Positions 36,545 to 46,920 are shown, counted from the first letter of the stretch. The stretch: 64,000 nucleotides of DNA from Blastomussa wellsi (GCA_947652115.1 OX393563.1:1-64000), one strand, 5' to 3'. Made by a program: numbers and translations. The notes: generated by a model from the letters alone, not told the origin.

Positions 36545-38020
36545 CTGGGTAAATTTTTTACAAAAAAGCTTTAATGTCTTTTTCTCTTTCACAGTTCAAT
36601 CAATATGGGATACAAAATAAACAAAGGGGGTAATCGACTAAAGTAATCTTAGACATAAATCAAAGGGTACGAGCACATTTTACAAAAAAGCTTTAATGTT
36701 GATTACTCTTTCACAGATCAAACAATACATCCAAGTAGGAAACATACAAATCTTGTAACGAGAACAATCTTTACAAAATAACCGAAATCGAAATCGCAAT
36801 GGGTAATGTGCAGTGACGTAAAACCTAGGAAAAATAAAAAACACTTTATTTACATCTCAAATGACGTTCGTGTTACAATCACAACAATAAAAACTCTCGC
36901 CAAGAAAGTTCATGAAAACAGTATCATATTCACAGTTTGGACACCAGAACATCAACCCATACATGAAAACATTAGATCGACGCATTCTGAAAAAAAGTAC
37001 AATAACACTTTTTATTTATTTATTTTTTTATCTTTTTGAAGATAGTATAAAAAGTGGGTCGAGCAACAGCAAGACAACCTAGGAAAAAAACCACTTTATT
37101 TACATCTAAATCTATGTATACAGCAAAAAAAAAGATGGTCTAAATTCAAAACGGGATTCGATCGAACAAGTACAGTAAATGTCATACAGGTATCGAGCAA
37201 CCGCAAGACAACCTAGGAAAAAAGAAAAACACTCTATTTACATCTCAAATGACGTTCGCGTTACAACCACAACAATAAAAAATCTCGCCAAGAAAGTTCA
37301 TGAAAACACTATAATATTCGCAGTTTGGACACCAGAACATCAAGCCGTAAGCGAAAACATTAGATCGACACATTCTGAAAAAAATCAAGGTAAAAAAAGT
37401 TTAAGACATCCAGGGCAGTAATAACAACAACGCAGACTTTCATCGCAACGGCGATAATCGTACTCGCGGTCACACTCTTGACAAAGCAACATGTCAGACC
37501 AACGGATAAAAAGTATGTCGATTATACGGCTGGTTCTGAAAAAAATCAACGGGGAAAAAAATAAACACTTGTCTACAGAACCTGAGAGTGTATCCCACGT
37601 GGGGGGAGAAAAAAAAAGTCAATTTGTGCATACGTGGTGTCCTAATAGTTCAAATGCATGATCTAATACATGAGTATGAAATTTACAAACGTACGTTGCA
37701 AGTGAATCCCTCTTGGTTTCCGGATTCAGGTAATTAACCATCGCATTGATCTTCTGCCATCCAATCTCGTTCTTCTCTCTGATCTTTTGAGCATACTGTA
37801 ACAACAACAAAACACGAGGATTAAAAACAAACCAAAACGGTAAACGACGACAACAACAACAACAACGATAAAAACTTACGACGTATCGTCGGATCATTTC
37901 TAACAGCTCGTCAGGGAGAATGAATAAATAGTACCGAAAAAACAACGCTTTCCTCTGCTCTGCTGTTAAGTTGCTTCTCTTTCCCCTTATTTCTTTACCG
38001 GAGGTCTTTTGATTTTCCAT
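36376..38020 (-). CDS. Spliced gene with an array of candidate alternative terminal exons
   Basis: Exon 1 is 37880-38020 (ATG 38020, 47 codons; holds L-P-D-E-L-L-E-M-I, F-box-like). A GTAAGT...TTACAG intron of 84 bp (37796-37879, phase 0) leads to exon 2 at 37795. The frame stays open to 37619, but a GTACGT donor at 37694 (phase 2) could join exon 2 (37695-37795) to downstream 3' exons listed separately. A TATA box lies near 38090. The exon calls rest on splice-like signals, shared phase and conserved Cys pairs; no transcript data. An alternative is the short form ending at 37619. Function unknown; a zinc-binding regulator is a guess. Confidence 0.55.
36680..36824 (-). other. Candidate terminal exon 4 (CKDC / CLIC)
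   Basis: Acceptor TTTTTCCTAG ending at 36825, 47 codons in the same phase to TAA 36680. C-K-D-C and C-L-I-C pairs about 14 residues apart match the spacing of the other modules. A decayed partial copy with TGT to TGA at one Cys lies at about 36565-36625. Confidence 0.5.
36857..36986 (-). other. Candidate terminal exon 3 (CPNC / CCDC)
   Basis: Same length (130 nt) and phase as 37245-37374, acceptor TTTTTTTCAG ending at 36987, 42 codons, AATAAA after the stop. About six coding differences separate the two copies, mostly amino-acid changing, yet all Cys are kept. Confidence 0.55.
37012..37212 (-). other. Two short, degenerate terminal-exon-like modules
   Basis: CCTAG acceptors at 37213 and 37079 precede very short frames (L-S-C-G-C-S..., stop at 37182; L-S-C-C-C-S..., stop at 37012). 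The second is followed by several AATAAA. They share GTTGTCTTGC with each other and appear to be 3'-flank duplicates or dead modules. Confidence 0.35.
37245..37374 (-). other. Candidate terminal exon 2 (CPNC / CCGC)
   Basis: Acceptor GATTTTTTTCAG ending at 37375, 42 codons in the same phase to TGA 37245. C-P-N-C and C-C-G-C pairs 13-15 residues apart. Followed by AATAGA-like sequence. Duplicate of 36857-36986. Confidence 0.55.
37385..37535 (-). other. Candidate terminal exon 1 (CQEC / CYYC)
   Basis: Acceptor GATTTTTTTCAG at 37536-37547, then 49 open codons in phase 2 to TGA 37385-37387. Cys pairs C-Q-E-C, a C-C-Y-Y-C and C-P-G-C suggest a small zinc ribbon. The TGA lies inside the next acceptor's upstream tract. 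Confidence 0.5.
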
Positions 38021-38079
38021 TTCAAGGCAGAAATACACACAGACTACGATCGACTCGACGAAGTTTGAATTTGCCCACG

Positions 38080-38290
38080 TTCACGCCTTTTATACTTTTT
38101 GGTCGGATCGAAATGCACCAATCGGTGACAAGGTCAGACAAGGTTAGACATGGAATGAGGGGTGGGGGGGGGGGGGGTGGGGGGTAGGGGGTATTTGTAG
38201 TCAATCAATGGAGACAAGCACCGATTGGCGCCTTTCGATCCTCGTTGTGATTGGTGCCTTTCGATCCGTTCGAAAAGTATAAGAGGCGCG
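38080..38290. promoter_or_regulatory. Divergent promoter with mirrored TATA and repeated motif
   Basis: Two inverted TATA boxes (AAAGTATAAAAGG read leftwards near 38090; AAAAGTATAAGAGG rightwards near 38272-38285) serve the spliced gene and polymerase. Between them, GATCGAAAkGCACCAATC-type elements occur at about 38104-38125 (minus), 38219-38241 and 38249-38269 (plus). A G-run of about 30 bases with few interruptions lies at 38159-38190. A shared element on both sides suggests joint, probably early, control. Confidence 0.6.
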
Positions 38291-38329
38291 AACGAAGGGC
38301 GCGTAATTCAAAAAACCTCAGATCTCGCG

Positions 38330-41300
38330 ATGTCTTCCAGACCACGTTCCAGATCATTGAGTCCTTCCCGTCAAAAGGTTGGGCGACCTTCGCGTTCTAG
38401 TTCTGTTCCGGCTTCGGCCCGTTCCTTTAGGAACGACAATCCTTTGGCTTCGGCCCGTTCCTTTAGGAACGACCCTCCTTTGGCTTCGGCCCGTTCCTTT
38501 AGGAACGAAAGAAAAAGATCTTTATCTGACGACGACGACGAATGGGTTCACGATCCTTCCCTCGCCGCCATGTTGAACGATGAACAACAACAAGTGGGTG
38601 GCGGTCCGCCATTGCTGGATTTTCAGCTACGTCCCGTGGGACCGCGCAGGAACTGGCGCCAAGTCCTCGACCGCCAACGGTTCCAGGCTACGCTCCGCCA
38701 AAACCTGGACCCGACGCCTCGCGACGACTTGGGCCGAGAAGTGACCGAAGCCCTACGACGAACCATTCGTCACCAGATCGCCTCGGACTCCACCTTGCAG
38801 CCCCATTCGACCCTGCACTTCACACTGCAGTCAAACGCTTTCACGCACGCGTTCCAGTCCACATCTTTCACCGTGGAGGAGTTCGAGGATGACAGTGATC
38901 GATTGGACATGTATCTCCATTCCCTCTCGGCCAAACTCAACTCCAACCAACAGTTTGAAGCGGATGACTCTTTCACCGTGGAGACCACCTTCATCCGTAC
39001 CCCTGGTAGAGGCAGTGGTCATGGTAAAAAGTACCGTCCCGGGCGCGAGGCGGTGGAAAAATTGTTGGCGCGAAGAGAGTCTGTCGTCGTGGTCAAAAAC
39101 GAAGACGAGTTGTGTTGTGCCAGAGCCATCGTCACCATGCGTGCCCGCGCAGACGAGGGGCCTCGTAGTTCAAACTACGAGAACTTGAGAAGAGGTTATC
39201 CCATCCAGACCCGTCTGGCTAAAGACTTACACCGACTGGCCGGTGTACCCAAAGGCCCTTGCGGTTTGCCGAACTCCAAAAGTTTCAAGCGGTTCTTCCC
39301 CGATACCAGATCAAGGTCATGTCCGTGGACAAACCCCACTGCATCGTCTTTGCGGGACCACCTGCCCCCAAACAGATTCTCCTCCTCAAGGTCGACGCGC
39401 ATTACCACGGGTGCAGCTCGTACGGTGGGTTCCTGTCGCGCTCGTATTACTGCCACGACTGCGATCGAGGCTACAACGTGGACGACATCGACCATCATCC
39501 CTGCAAAGGCAAATGGTGCCGTTCGTGCGAGAAGACCAAGTGCCCGAACTTTACCTCGGCCAAAGCTGATTTTCCACCCGGTGCGTTCCCACAACCATCT
39601 CTTGCCTGCGACCTATGCCATCGTCTTTTCTTCGGCGACTCTTGCTACAATTCTCATTTACAAGGGACCAAGACACTCCGTTCCTTGTGCGATGTAAAGA
39701 AAAAGTGTCTTTCCTGTTGCAAGACCTACGAGGCTGCCTCCAAAGAAAAGAAAAGCAGAAAGCGATACAAACACAAGTGCGGGTGGGACAAGTGCCGTTT
39801 CTGCGAAAAAAAGGTGGAGCTGGCCTCCCACAAATGCTACATCCAACCCTTGGACCCTGAGGAGGACGAGCCCAAATTGATAAAGGTACCTCTGGTTGAA
39901 GTGGGTACGCGCGCCATCGTGGAGATGGACGAGGACGGTCAAGCGTGGGTCGAAAAACCGCGACCCCTCTTCGTGTACGCGGACTACGAAGCCGTCACCG
40001 ACACCGACGGTGTTCAAACACCCATCCTCGTGTGTGTAGAGCCAGAAGACGAGGAAGACACCCTCTCCTTCTACGGTCCATCATGCACCGTGGACTTGAT
40101 GGAATACCTGGACGGGTTGACGATTGACGAATACGGAGACACGCGCAAAGTCATCTGCGTCTTCCATAATTTCAAAGGGTGCGATGGCATGTTCGTGTTG
40201 AAGTACTTGTACGACACCCATCGTACCGTGGAAAACCAGATCAACATCGGGACCAAAGTGCTATCCCTCTCCACGGGTGACATCAAGTTCGTGGACTCCC
40301 TCTGCTTCCTGCCGTTCCCGCTGTCAGCCTTTCCCGACACCTTCGGCATCACCGAACAGTGTAAGGGTTTCTTCCCTCATCTCTTCAACACCGCCGACCA
40401 TCAAGATAACGAAGGACCGATGCCACCCGCTGACACCTACGACCCAGAAGGCATGTCTGCCAAAGTCAAAGCTGCGTTCGAGACGTGGTACGCCGACAAG
40501 GTCGCCAACGACTACCACTTCGTCCTAAAAACGAAGATGGAAGCGTACTGCGTCTCGGACGTAAAACTACTCAAGGCAGGCTGCCAAAAGTTTCAGGGAG
40601 AGTTCGAAGAGAAGGCCGAGTTCAATCCGATGGAAAAATGTATCACCATCGCCTCCGCCTGCAATCGTTACTGGAGAAAGAAACAGCTTCCCAACAACAC
40701 CGTCGCGGTAGAACCTCCCAACGGTTGGCACGGTGCGACCTCCAACCAATCCATCAAGGCTCTCAAATGGTTGGCGTGGCAAGAGCACAGATTGAGAACG
40801 AACGCTTCTCCGTCCTGCCAACACCAAGGGGACCGCATACGACACGCCCACAACGGTGGTGAAAAACGGTTGTTCACTCAGGCCCGTTCATACTTGGTCG
40901 ATGGCTTTGACGCTCTCACCAACACGGTGTACGAATTTCACGGGTGTTTGTGGCACGGGTGTCTCACTTGTTTTCCGAGTCGTCATCAACAAAGCAACGT
41001 GAGCGATCGCACCTTTGACGAACTGCGCGAGGCCACCAAGGTTAAAGAGAACAATCTGTCAAACGAAGGGTACAACCTGGTCATCGTATGGGAATGCGAG
41101 TGGGATAAGATGGTGAAGACGGAGGCGGTCCTACAAACCTTCCTATCCACCATCCAAGTAGAAGAGCCCCTCCAACCACGGGACGCGTTCTTCGGTGGAC
41201 GCACCAATGCCGTCAGCCTTTACTCGTGTGTGGACAAGACCCAAGGGGAACGCATCAAGTACGTGGATGTGACGTCGCTCTACCCTTGGGTCAACAAGTA

Positions 41301-42624
41301 CGCCGAGTATCCTGTGGGTCATCCTACCATCACCACTCACCCGGAAGACCAGAACATAGCGAGCTACTTCGGCATGGCTAAAGTCACCGTGCTCCCGCCG
41401 TACGAGCTCTTCCATCCCGTGTTGCCGTACCGTTGCGGTGGAAAGCTGGTCTTTCCTCTATGCCGTTCCTGCGTAGAGACGGAAATGTCCAAACCGTTCG
41501 CGGACCGTTCTTGCGTTTGCTCTCACACGGACGAAAAACGCATGCTCACCGGTACGTGGTGCACACCCGAGCTCATCAAGGCTGTAGAGATGGGGTACAC
41601 CATCGTCACCATCCACGAGGTGTGGCATTTTCCCGCGGAACAGCGCAAGACGGGGCTCTTCGCCAATTATGTGAACACGTGGTTAAAAGCAAAACAAGAA
41701 TCGGCAGGATATCCTCGTGGTGTCACCACCCCTCAACAACAGCAAGAGTACGTCGCCGACTACCAGGAGCACGAGGGTATCTCGTTGGACCCACCCCTCA
41801 TCACCAAGAACCCAGGCCGAAAAGCCACCGCCAAACTCATGCTGAACTCGTTCTGGGGCAAATTCGGAGAAAACCTAGACAAACCCACCACCGTTGCCAT
41901 CTCCACACCTGCCGCACTCTTCGAAGCCGTCTCCAACCCGCTGTGGAACATCCGCCAGATCCGCATCTGCAACGACGAAGTGTTGGAAGTACTGTACACC
42001 AACATGGCTTCCAACCAGGTCGACAACGGGAAGACAAACGTCTTCGTAGCCGCCTTCACCACCTGCTGGGCGCGTTTAAAACTCTATTCCTACCTAGAGA
42101 AACTCACCACCCAAGTCATCTACTTCGACACGGACTCTGTGGTGTACAAGTGGTAACCGGGTCTTGTCGACATTCCCTTGGGCGACTACCTGGGAGACAT
42201 GACCAACGAACTCGAAGATCACAGACGACCCGACGACTACATCACAGAGTTCGTGTCGGGTGGCCCCAAAAACTACGGCTTCGTGTCCGACCAGGGTCAA
42301 GTCTGTTGCAAGGTGCGAGGGTTCTCCCTGAAATCCGTACGTGGTTCCGCGCAACTCAACTACGAGATACTCAAGCGGAACCTGCTGGAGGAACTCACGG
42401 ATCCCCAAGGAGTTCGCAGAGACGTGGAGGTGACCAACCCCCACTTCTTCACACGGGATCCTGCCACGAAACGCCTCAAGGTATCACCACGAACCAAACA
42501 GTACGGTCTAGTCTTCGACAAGAGGGTGGTCGACTTCGAAACCTTCACGTCCTACCCGTACGGTTACAAGCACGACTTGGACGAGCACGACGTGGAGATG
42601 GCCGAGCTCCTCTGCAATTTGTAA
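38330..42624 (+). pseudogene. Protein-primed DNA polymerase B of the Polinton, with two breaks
   Basis: Starts at ATG 38330 with a Ser/Arg-rich N-terminus and three repeats of A-S-A-R-S-F-R-N. A conserved N-terminal Polinton PolB block (D-D-S-F-T-V-E, G-R-G-S-G, D-E-L-C-C-A-R-A-I-V) runs to about 39265, where the frame changes by one base. The second frame holds zinc-finger-like Cys/His clusters (39445-39860), exonuclease motifs (D-Y-E at 39982; F-H-N-F-K-G-C-D), polymerase motif A (D-V-T-S-L-Y-P), B (N-S-F-W-G-K-F-G) and C (D-T-D-S, 42127-42138). A TAA at 42154-42156, six codons after motif C, interrupts the same frame, which continues to 42624. Intact homologues replicate the linear genome from a terminal protein. 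This copy should be inactive. Confidence 0.93.
38425..38520 (+). repeat. In-frame triplicated 36-bp unit in the polymerase N-terminus
   Basis: Three copies of gcttcggcccgttccttt + aggaacga. Each contains the palindrome GTTCCTTTAGGAAC and codes for A-S-A-R-S-F-R-N plus a short linker. Confidence 0.85.
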
Positions 42625-42755
42625 ATATCGTTGCGTTTCATTTGTAAATAGTTCCGGCGACAATGAGTCGGGGTGGCACCCCGATGATACCCTTTTCCGC
42701 TCTTTTCGCTAGGTCAGGGATCCCAACACGAGTCGTGGGTAACCAATCCCCGAGG
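42625..42755. other. Spacer between polymerase and right inverted repeat
   Basis: Short non-coding stretch with a cggggtggcaccccg hairpin at about 42670-42685. It may hold the polymerase 3' end. Confidence 0.5.
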
Positions 42756-43070
42756 AGTGCCCCATCTAGCGAAAGGACTGGAAAATAATACGCTCCCTTC
42801 AGGAGCGGGGGACCGGAAAGCCATGACGTCATCCCATTATCGATTTTTATCGATTAGCCCTGGAAATCCGTGAGACGGGTCCAGAACCTCCGTAGAGGTC
42901 TGGGGCGCAGTTTTCCTCAGGGATGACGTCAGACTGAATAATTTTTGCTCATTAAAAAGTCCGGAGGCCATCTTGGATGAAATCCGGCAATCTGATTGGT
43001 CGAGATGCGTCACGTGTGCTGTCTCGACCAATCAGATGGCTAGGACTGCCATTGAGCCACTTATACTACT
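42756..43070 (-). repeat. Right terminal inverted repeat of the Polinton
   Basis: 315 bp, inverted copy of 4806-5111. TGACGTCA sites lie at 42824-42831 and 42924-42931. It begins about 130 bp after the polymerase stop codon, the usual arrangement for a Polinton end. Outside it comes the candidate duplication CCTTTG. Confidence 0.93.
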
Positions 43071-43133
43071 CCTTTGCCTGAAAGTAGAATTTCATGCTAC
43101 AGAGCAAACCCTGTAAAATCCGCATAATTCAGT

Positions 43134-43567
43134 ATGGCTAAAGGGGAACCTGTTCTTTACGTTATGACGAAGGAATCCTTTAGCGCCGGCCATAGGTTAG
43201 TGAATACAGAACTCAGTCAAGAAGAGAACGAGTTGTTGTTTGGAAAATGCACAAATCGCAACGGCCATGGACATAACTATAAAGTCAAAGTTACCCTCAG
43301 AGGAAAACAAGATCCTAAAACGTCCATGGTGATGCATCTGGGCAAACTAAAAGAGTATTTGAAGTCAGTGTTGATACATTGGATCACAAAAGCCTCCATC
43401 AAGATATTCCTTACTTTGAAACTACGATCAGCACCACAGAGAATCTTACTGTATACATATGGAATGAAATGACAAAGTTGCTACCCAAAGGTACCTTGTA
43501 TGAGGTCAAAGTGTCATCCACCGAGAAAAACAGTTTTGCATACAGGGGAGAGAATAAAAGCGACTAA
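43134..43567 (+). pseudogene. PTS: 6-pyruvoyl-tetrahydropterin synthase, intronless and frameshifted
   Basis: Two frames reconstitute most of the enzyme of tetrahydrobiopterin synthesis, which converts dihydroneopterin triphosphate to 6-pyruvoyl-tetrahydropterin. Zinc ligands are seen in F-S-A-G-H-R and N-G-H-G-H-N-Y; S-T-T-E-N and D-H-K-S-L-H follow, and E near the C-terminus. The frame breaks at about 43360-43380. Animal genes for this enzyme are interrupted by introns; none is seen here, so I infer a processed copy. It starts 58 bases outside the Polinton's candidate duplication, meaning the element landed next to it. Confidence 0.8.
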
Positions 43568-44019
43568 ACACCGGCATGAAAACAACTGAAAAGCCTGAGG
43601 ATTCTATAAACTATCAGATACAAATGTACACAGAAGCGGTTAGTTGTTAACGCAAAATATTTAATTTGCATAATAATAATGAGAGCGAGAACTGATTATC
43701 GCAGTAAATTTCCAAAAACGGTAATATTTCTGTGCGAAGCCTGGGAGCTAGAGCGCACTTACATGCAAGAGGTTGCGAGATGGCGCGCGAGATTTAAAGT
43801 TTGAGAAAATCAAAACAAACATGGCGGCGCGACGCCTTCTTCGGAAAAGTTTGTTTCAGCCAAGTTTAGTAAACGTTCTCCGTTATCAGTTATTTTTCTC
43901 CATCGAAAACATCTCTTAGTCAGGCAATTTTGAAAGAAAAACGTTTTTTAAAACCTCTGTGTTGGAAATTAAGCGAAGAAATATGTGATGTTCATGTTTC
44001 GATCGATCGATCGCGCCGG
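43568..44019. other. Non-coding stretch
   Basis: No gene supported. Around 43790-43900 there is a CG-richer patch (catggcggcgcgacg) that might be a promoter or first exon of a host gene; unproven. Confidence 0.4.
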
Positions 44020-44028
44020 CCAATCTAA

Positions 44029-44207
44029 AGTCGCGTTCGTTTGGGATATTCCGGGATAAGAATATATTCCGGAATATATTCCGGCTATTCTGCTCCAAGG
44101 AGCAAAATAGCCGGAATGGAAATCCAGGTAATTCGGAATGAGAATAGCTCCCAAACAAACTGTTGGTCGCATTATTCCAATTATTCTTACTCCGGGTTGA
44201 TCTCAAA
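44029..44207. repeat. MITE-like inverted-repeat element
   Basis: Ends gttcgtttgggat and atctcaaacgaac are inverted copies, with palindromic ttccggaatatattccgg inside. No coding potential. Confidence 0.55.
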
Positions 44208-44803
44208 CGAACGTGCCCTAAAAGACAGCAGGAAAAAGAATTTTTTTCTGGTTTTCTTCGTACTATTTATCTGCCCACTCTTACCGTTGGTTATTTGTGA
44301 TTCTCTTCTTCTACCGCTTTTGCTGCTAACGAAGACAATAAAAAGGAAAACTATGCTGATGGTGCACTTGAGCGCTGCCGCAAAGAGCGCTTGTCCTGAG
44401 CGCCGTCAGAAAACTAGCGAAATCTAGAGATCATTAAAAAGAGTTTTGGGAAAGGAACACAACGGAGAGGAGAAGGATTATGAGCCAATTGAAAAAAGAA
44501 TGACTAGATCAAGACAGGTGAGTTTAAAGAGTCCGTGACTCCCTATTTTAATGCATTGTACGTCAGCAAGCGCTCTGTTAACTAGATCTTTCTTTTATTT
44601 AATTTTGCAATCTGCAAGGCTTGTTTTAATTTAGGTTTAAATTTTTTTCTTTAAGGTACTTATTTTAGTTGTTCATGTATCTGTCTTGCCCCGCCTCGAT
44701 TAGCTTCTAAGCTATTTGCGGGGCAAACTACCTCAACTTGTACGTAAAGACAAATAAAGTTGTTGTTCTTAGTTTTATAAGTCTCAAAAAATAGAAAACT
44801 GTT
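44208..44803. other. Non-coding; possible LINE 3' tail near 44690-44770
   Basis: ccccgc...gcggggc hairpin followed by acaaataaagttgttgttct resembles the 3' end of a non-LTR retrotransposon. No ORF is attached. Confidence 0.35.
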
Positions 44804-44875
44804 TGGAATAAAAGCCTGAAGAAATTCAGGGATTTTAAGTTGAAGCCCTGAATGTTTTCAGGCGTCTTTATTCCT
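44804..44875. repeat. Foldback repeat
   Basis: ggaataaaagcctgaagaaa at the left and its near-inverted copy ending ctttattcc at the right; about 70 bp, no gene. Confidence 0.55.
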
Positions 44876-46920
44876 ATTGTTAAATTGGAAATTTACTGAG
44901 ATGATCATTTCTCACTCTCATGCATCTAAATCCGCACTTCGTATATGAATTACTTCGTATACTTTACGTCAAGCCACAAATGCCGTCATGTGATGCAGAA
45001 ACGTATTCTGTTGCTCTATTCGATTGATTTCAATTAAAGTTCTCGCACTCAAAAACAGGTCTTACAGCACCAAGGAATCGAGACCTCTGGCCGCAACCAA
45101 ATTGTGAGCATGCGTAGAGAACTCGTTCTGTAGCTTTCAGCCAATCAGATTTGACTTTGTGCATACGCAGAGTGACGGGAAGTCCGTGAATCGCGGACTT
45201 CCGGTGCTGGACCTTCCCAGGGGTCGCGATTCTTGGTGCTGACCAAAAGGATCACGGCCTCTGGGGACGAGAATGAGCACATCGTACAGAAATGCGCATA
45301 AGTGCGCAGGCTCATAATAACCGCTGGCGTACAGCATACAGGCTGTAAACCATTCCGTACAGTTAATTTTGTAGGTTTTTCTTTCTTTGAAGTGCACTAG
45401 CAATTATAATTAGGATCCACGTTTTAATTGTAATGTTGGATGTACTGCCTCTTGTTCCGTTATTAATGTTTTATGACTGCGTGTCTGAATGTAATTACTT
45501 GTAATTTTGCGCTGTTTGCTAATTAAAAAAAAATAAAGCAATAGAACTGTCACTTTGATTTTCCCTGAGTGGTCCGCTCTTTACTATGCGAAAAGTATAA
45601 AAGTAGAGACCCACTGCACTGTATTTATCATAAAAGTAAAAAAGTAAAGCAATTATTTTCTCTTCTGACATGAAGACAGTCATAAACACACAAAACAAGG
45701 TATACCGTGGATATCGTGGTGAATTCTCCGGTAGAACACTCGATAAGAAGCCAGATTAAACGCTCTTTAAGTGTCTGGTTTAATTTGTACATCAGTTGTC
45801 GTTTATCCGGAGTACCGTGCAGATCTTGTAAGTAATCAGGTCTTCCTTTGTATTGTTGGCTGTTTTTTCATTTTCAATTTGTTGTATTTTGGTTCATCTA
45901 AGTTTTAAAATCTGTATTGATTTATTTTTTGTTTTACTGTCTAACATGTTTAAAGTGAATCGTTGGATTAAACGTTCGTATTTAGACTGTATCGGTGTCA
46001 TGTTCGACATGTGCATCGCCTTCCATTTTCCACACAAATAGCCTCGACGAAAGTCTTCAACCTTTCAGTGTTGATGACCATTCTAAAGTTATAAACATGC
46101 AAAGGAACATCTCTTGACTAAAACCAGAGTCTCAGAGAATCACGTGATATCTGGGCGTGCTATTTGAGATCACGCGCTTTTTAGCAAAAAATAACATCGA
46201 CCTACAGGGCATCTTCGGGTGTTGGGTAACGAACACTTCCGACGATTATACGATGGGACCGGATGTTGGTAAGTAATTTTAATCATTAACCAGAATATGC
46301 TGTCCAGTCTCGTTTGCTGTGTGAAAATGGCGGTAAAGTTCGATTTTGTTATTTCGGAAATTTATATGGCTATGTCGCCGGGTTCAACCACTTGTAAACA
46401 AGAAGAATTTCTGCAGGTGGATGTGCATGTTGGTAGATCCGCTACAAAACTGAGGAACAGTGAAAAAGTTGCAACTGCACAAAATGAGTAACTACTATGG
46501 TATTTTGCCAACTCAATGACAATCATGCATTTAAGCTGGAAATTGTCTGAATGAAAATTGCACACGACCAGTGCCGAAGAAAATTTACGCACGTTCAGTG
46601 AGCCGAAAAATTCCTGTTGCATGGAGAAAAAATATCATGCACACACATGCACCGAAAAAAATGTCCTGTGCCTGAAAGGGTTGAACAAACCTGTACCAAA
46701 TCGCCCAGCCCCTAGTTCTTCCGTAATGCTCGCGGTGTAGCTCCCATAGGTCCATGTACGAAGTACTTCACATCCTGGAGCATAGGTGTAAGGCCAAGGG
46801 GGGCTACAGGCCAACCCCCCTCCCCACAAATTTGGGGAAAATCAGATTTTTTCGGCAGCGAGGGAAAATTTGGGCAAGGCAACTTGGAAGATTTTTTTGG
46901 GCAAATGGTTCACCCCCGCT
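44876..46920. other. Non-coding stretch
   Basis: Small palindromes such as gtccgtgaatcgcggac near 45182. No gene, RNA or clear mobile element can be supported. Confidence 0.4.

Larger units (their letters stand above)
4806..43070. mobile_element. Polinton/Maverick (adintovirus-type) element with nested insertions
   Basis: The boundaries are an inverted repeat pair (4806-5111 and 42756-43070) with AG at the 5' end and six-base flanks TCTTTG (4800-4805) and CCTTTG (43071-43076), a 5/6 match. Polintons are known for 6-bp target duplications and terminal inverted repeats of several hundred bases. The right 19 kb encodes the diagnostic set: protein-primed PolB, DDE integrase with chromodomain, double-jelly-roll capsid, adenain-like protease and FtsK/HerA-type packaging ATPase. 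The left 18.6 kb carries LTR elements, satellite and foldbacks but no viral gene I can see. Either the left arm was invaded and eroded, or the left inverted repeat belongs to another copy; the near-matching flanks favour one insertion. Several genes are broken, so the copy is probably not autonomous. Confidence 0.8.

Noticed and set aside
37619..38038. Single-exon 139-codon gene
   Set aside because: The central part is a low-complexity Cys/Leu stretch bounded by GTAAGT and TTACAG; an 84-bp intron explains it better. The upstream M is a GTG, so ATG 38020 is used.
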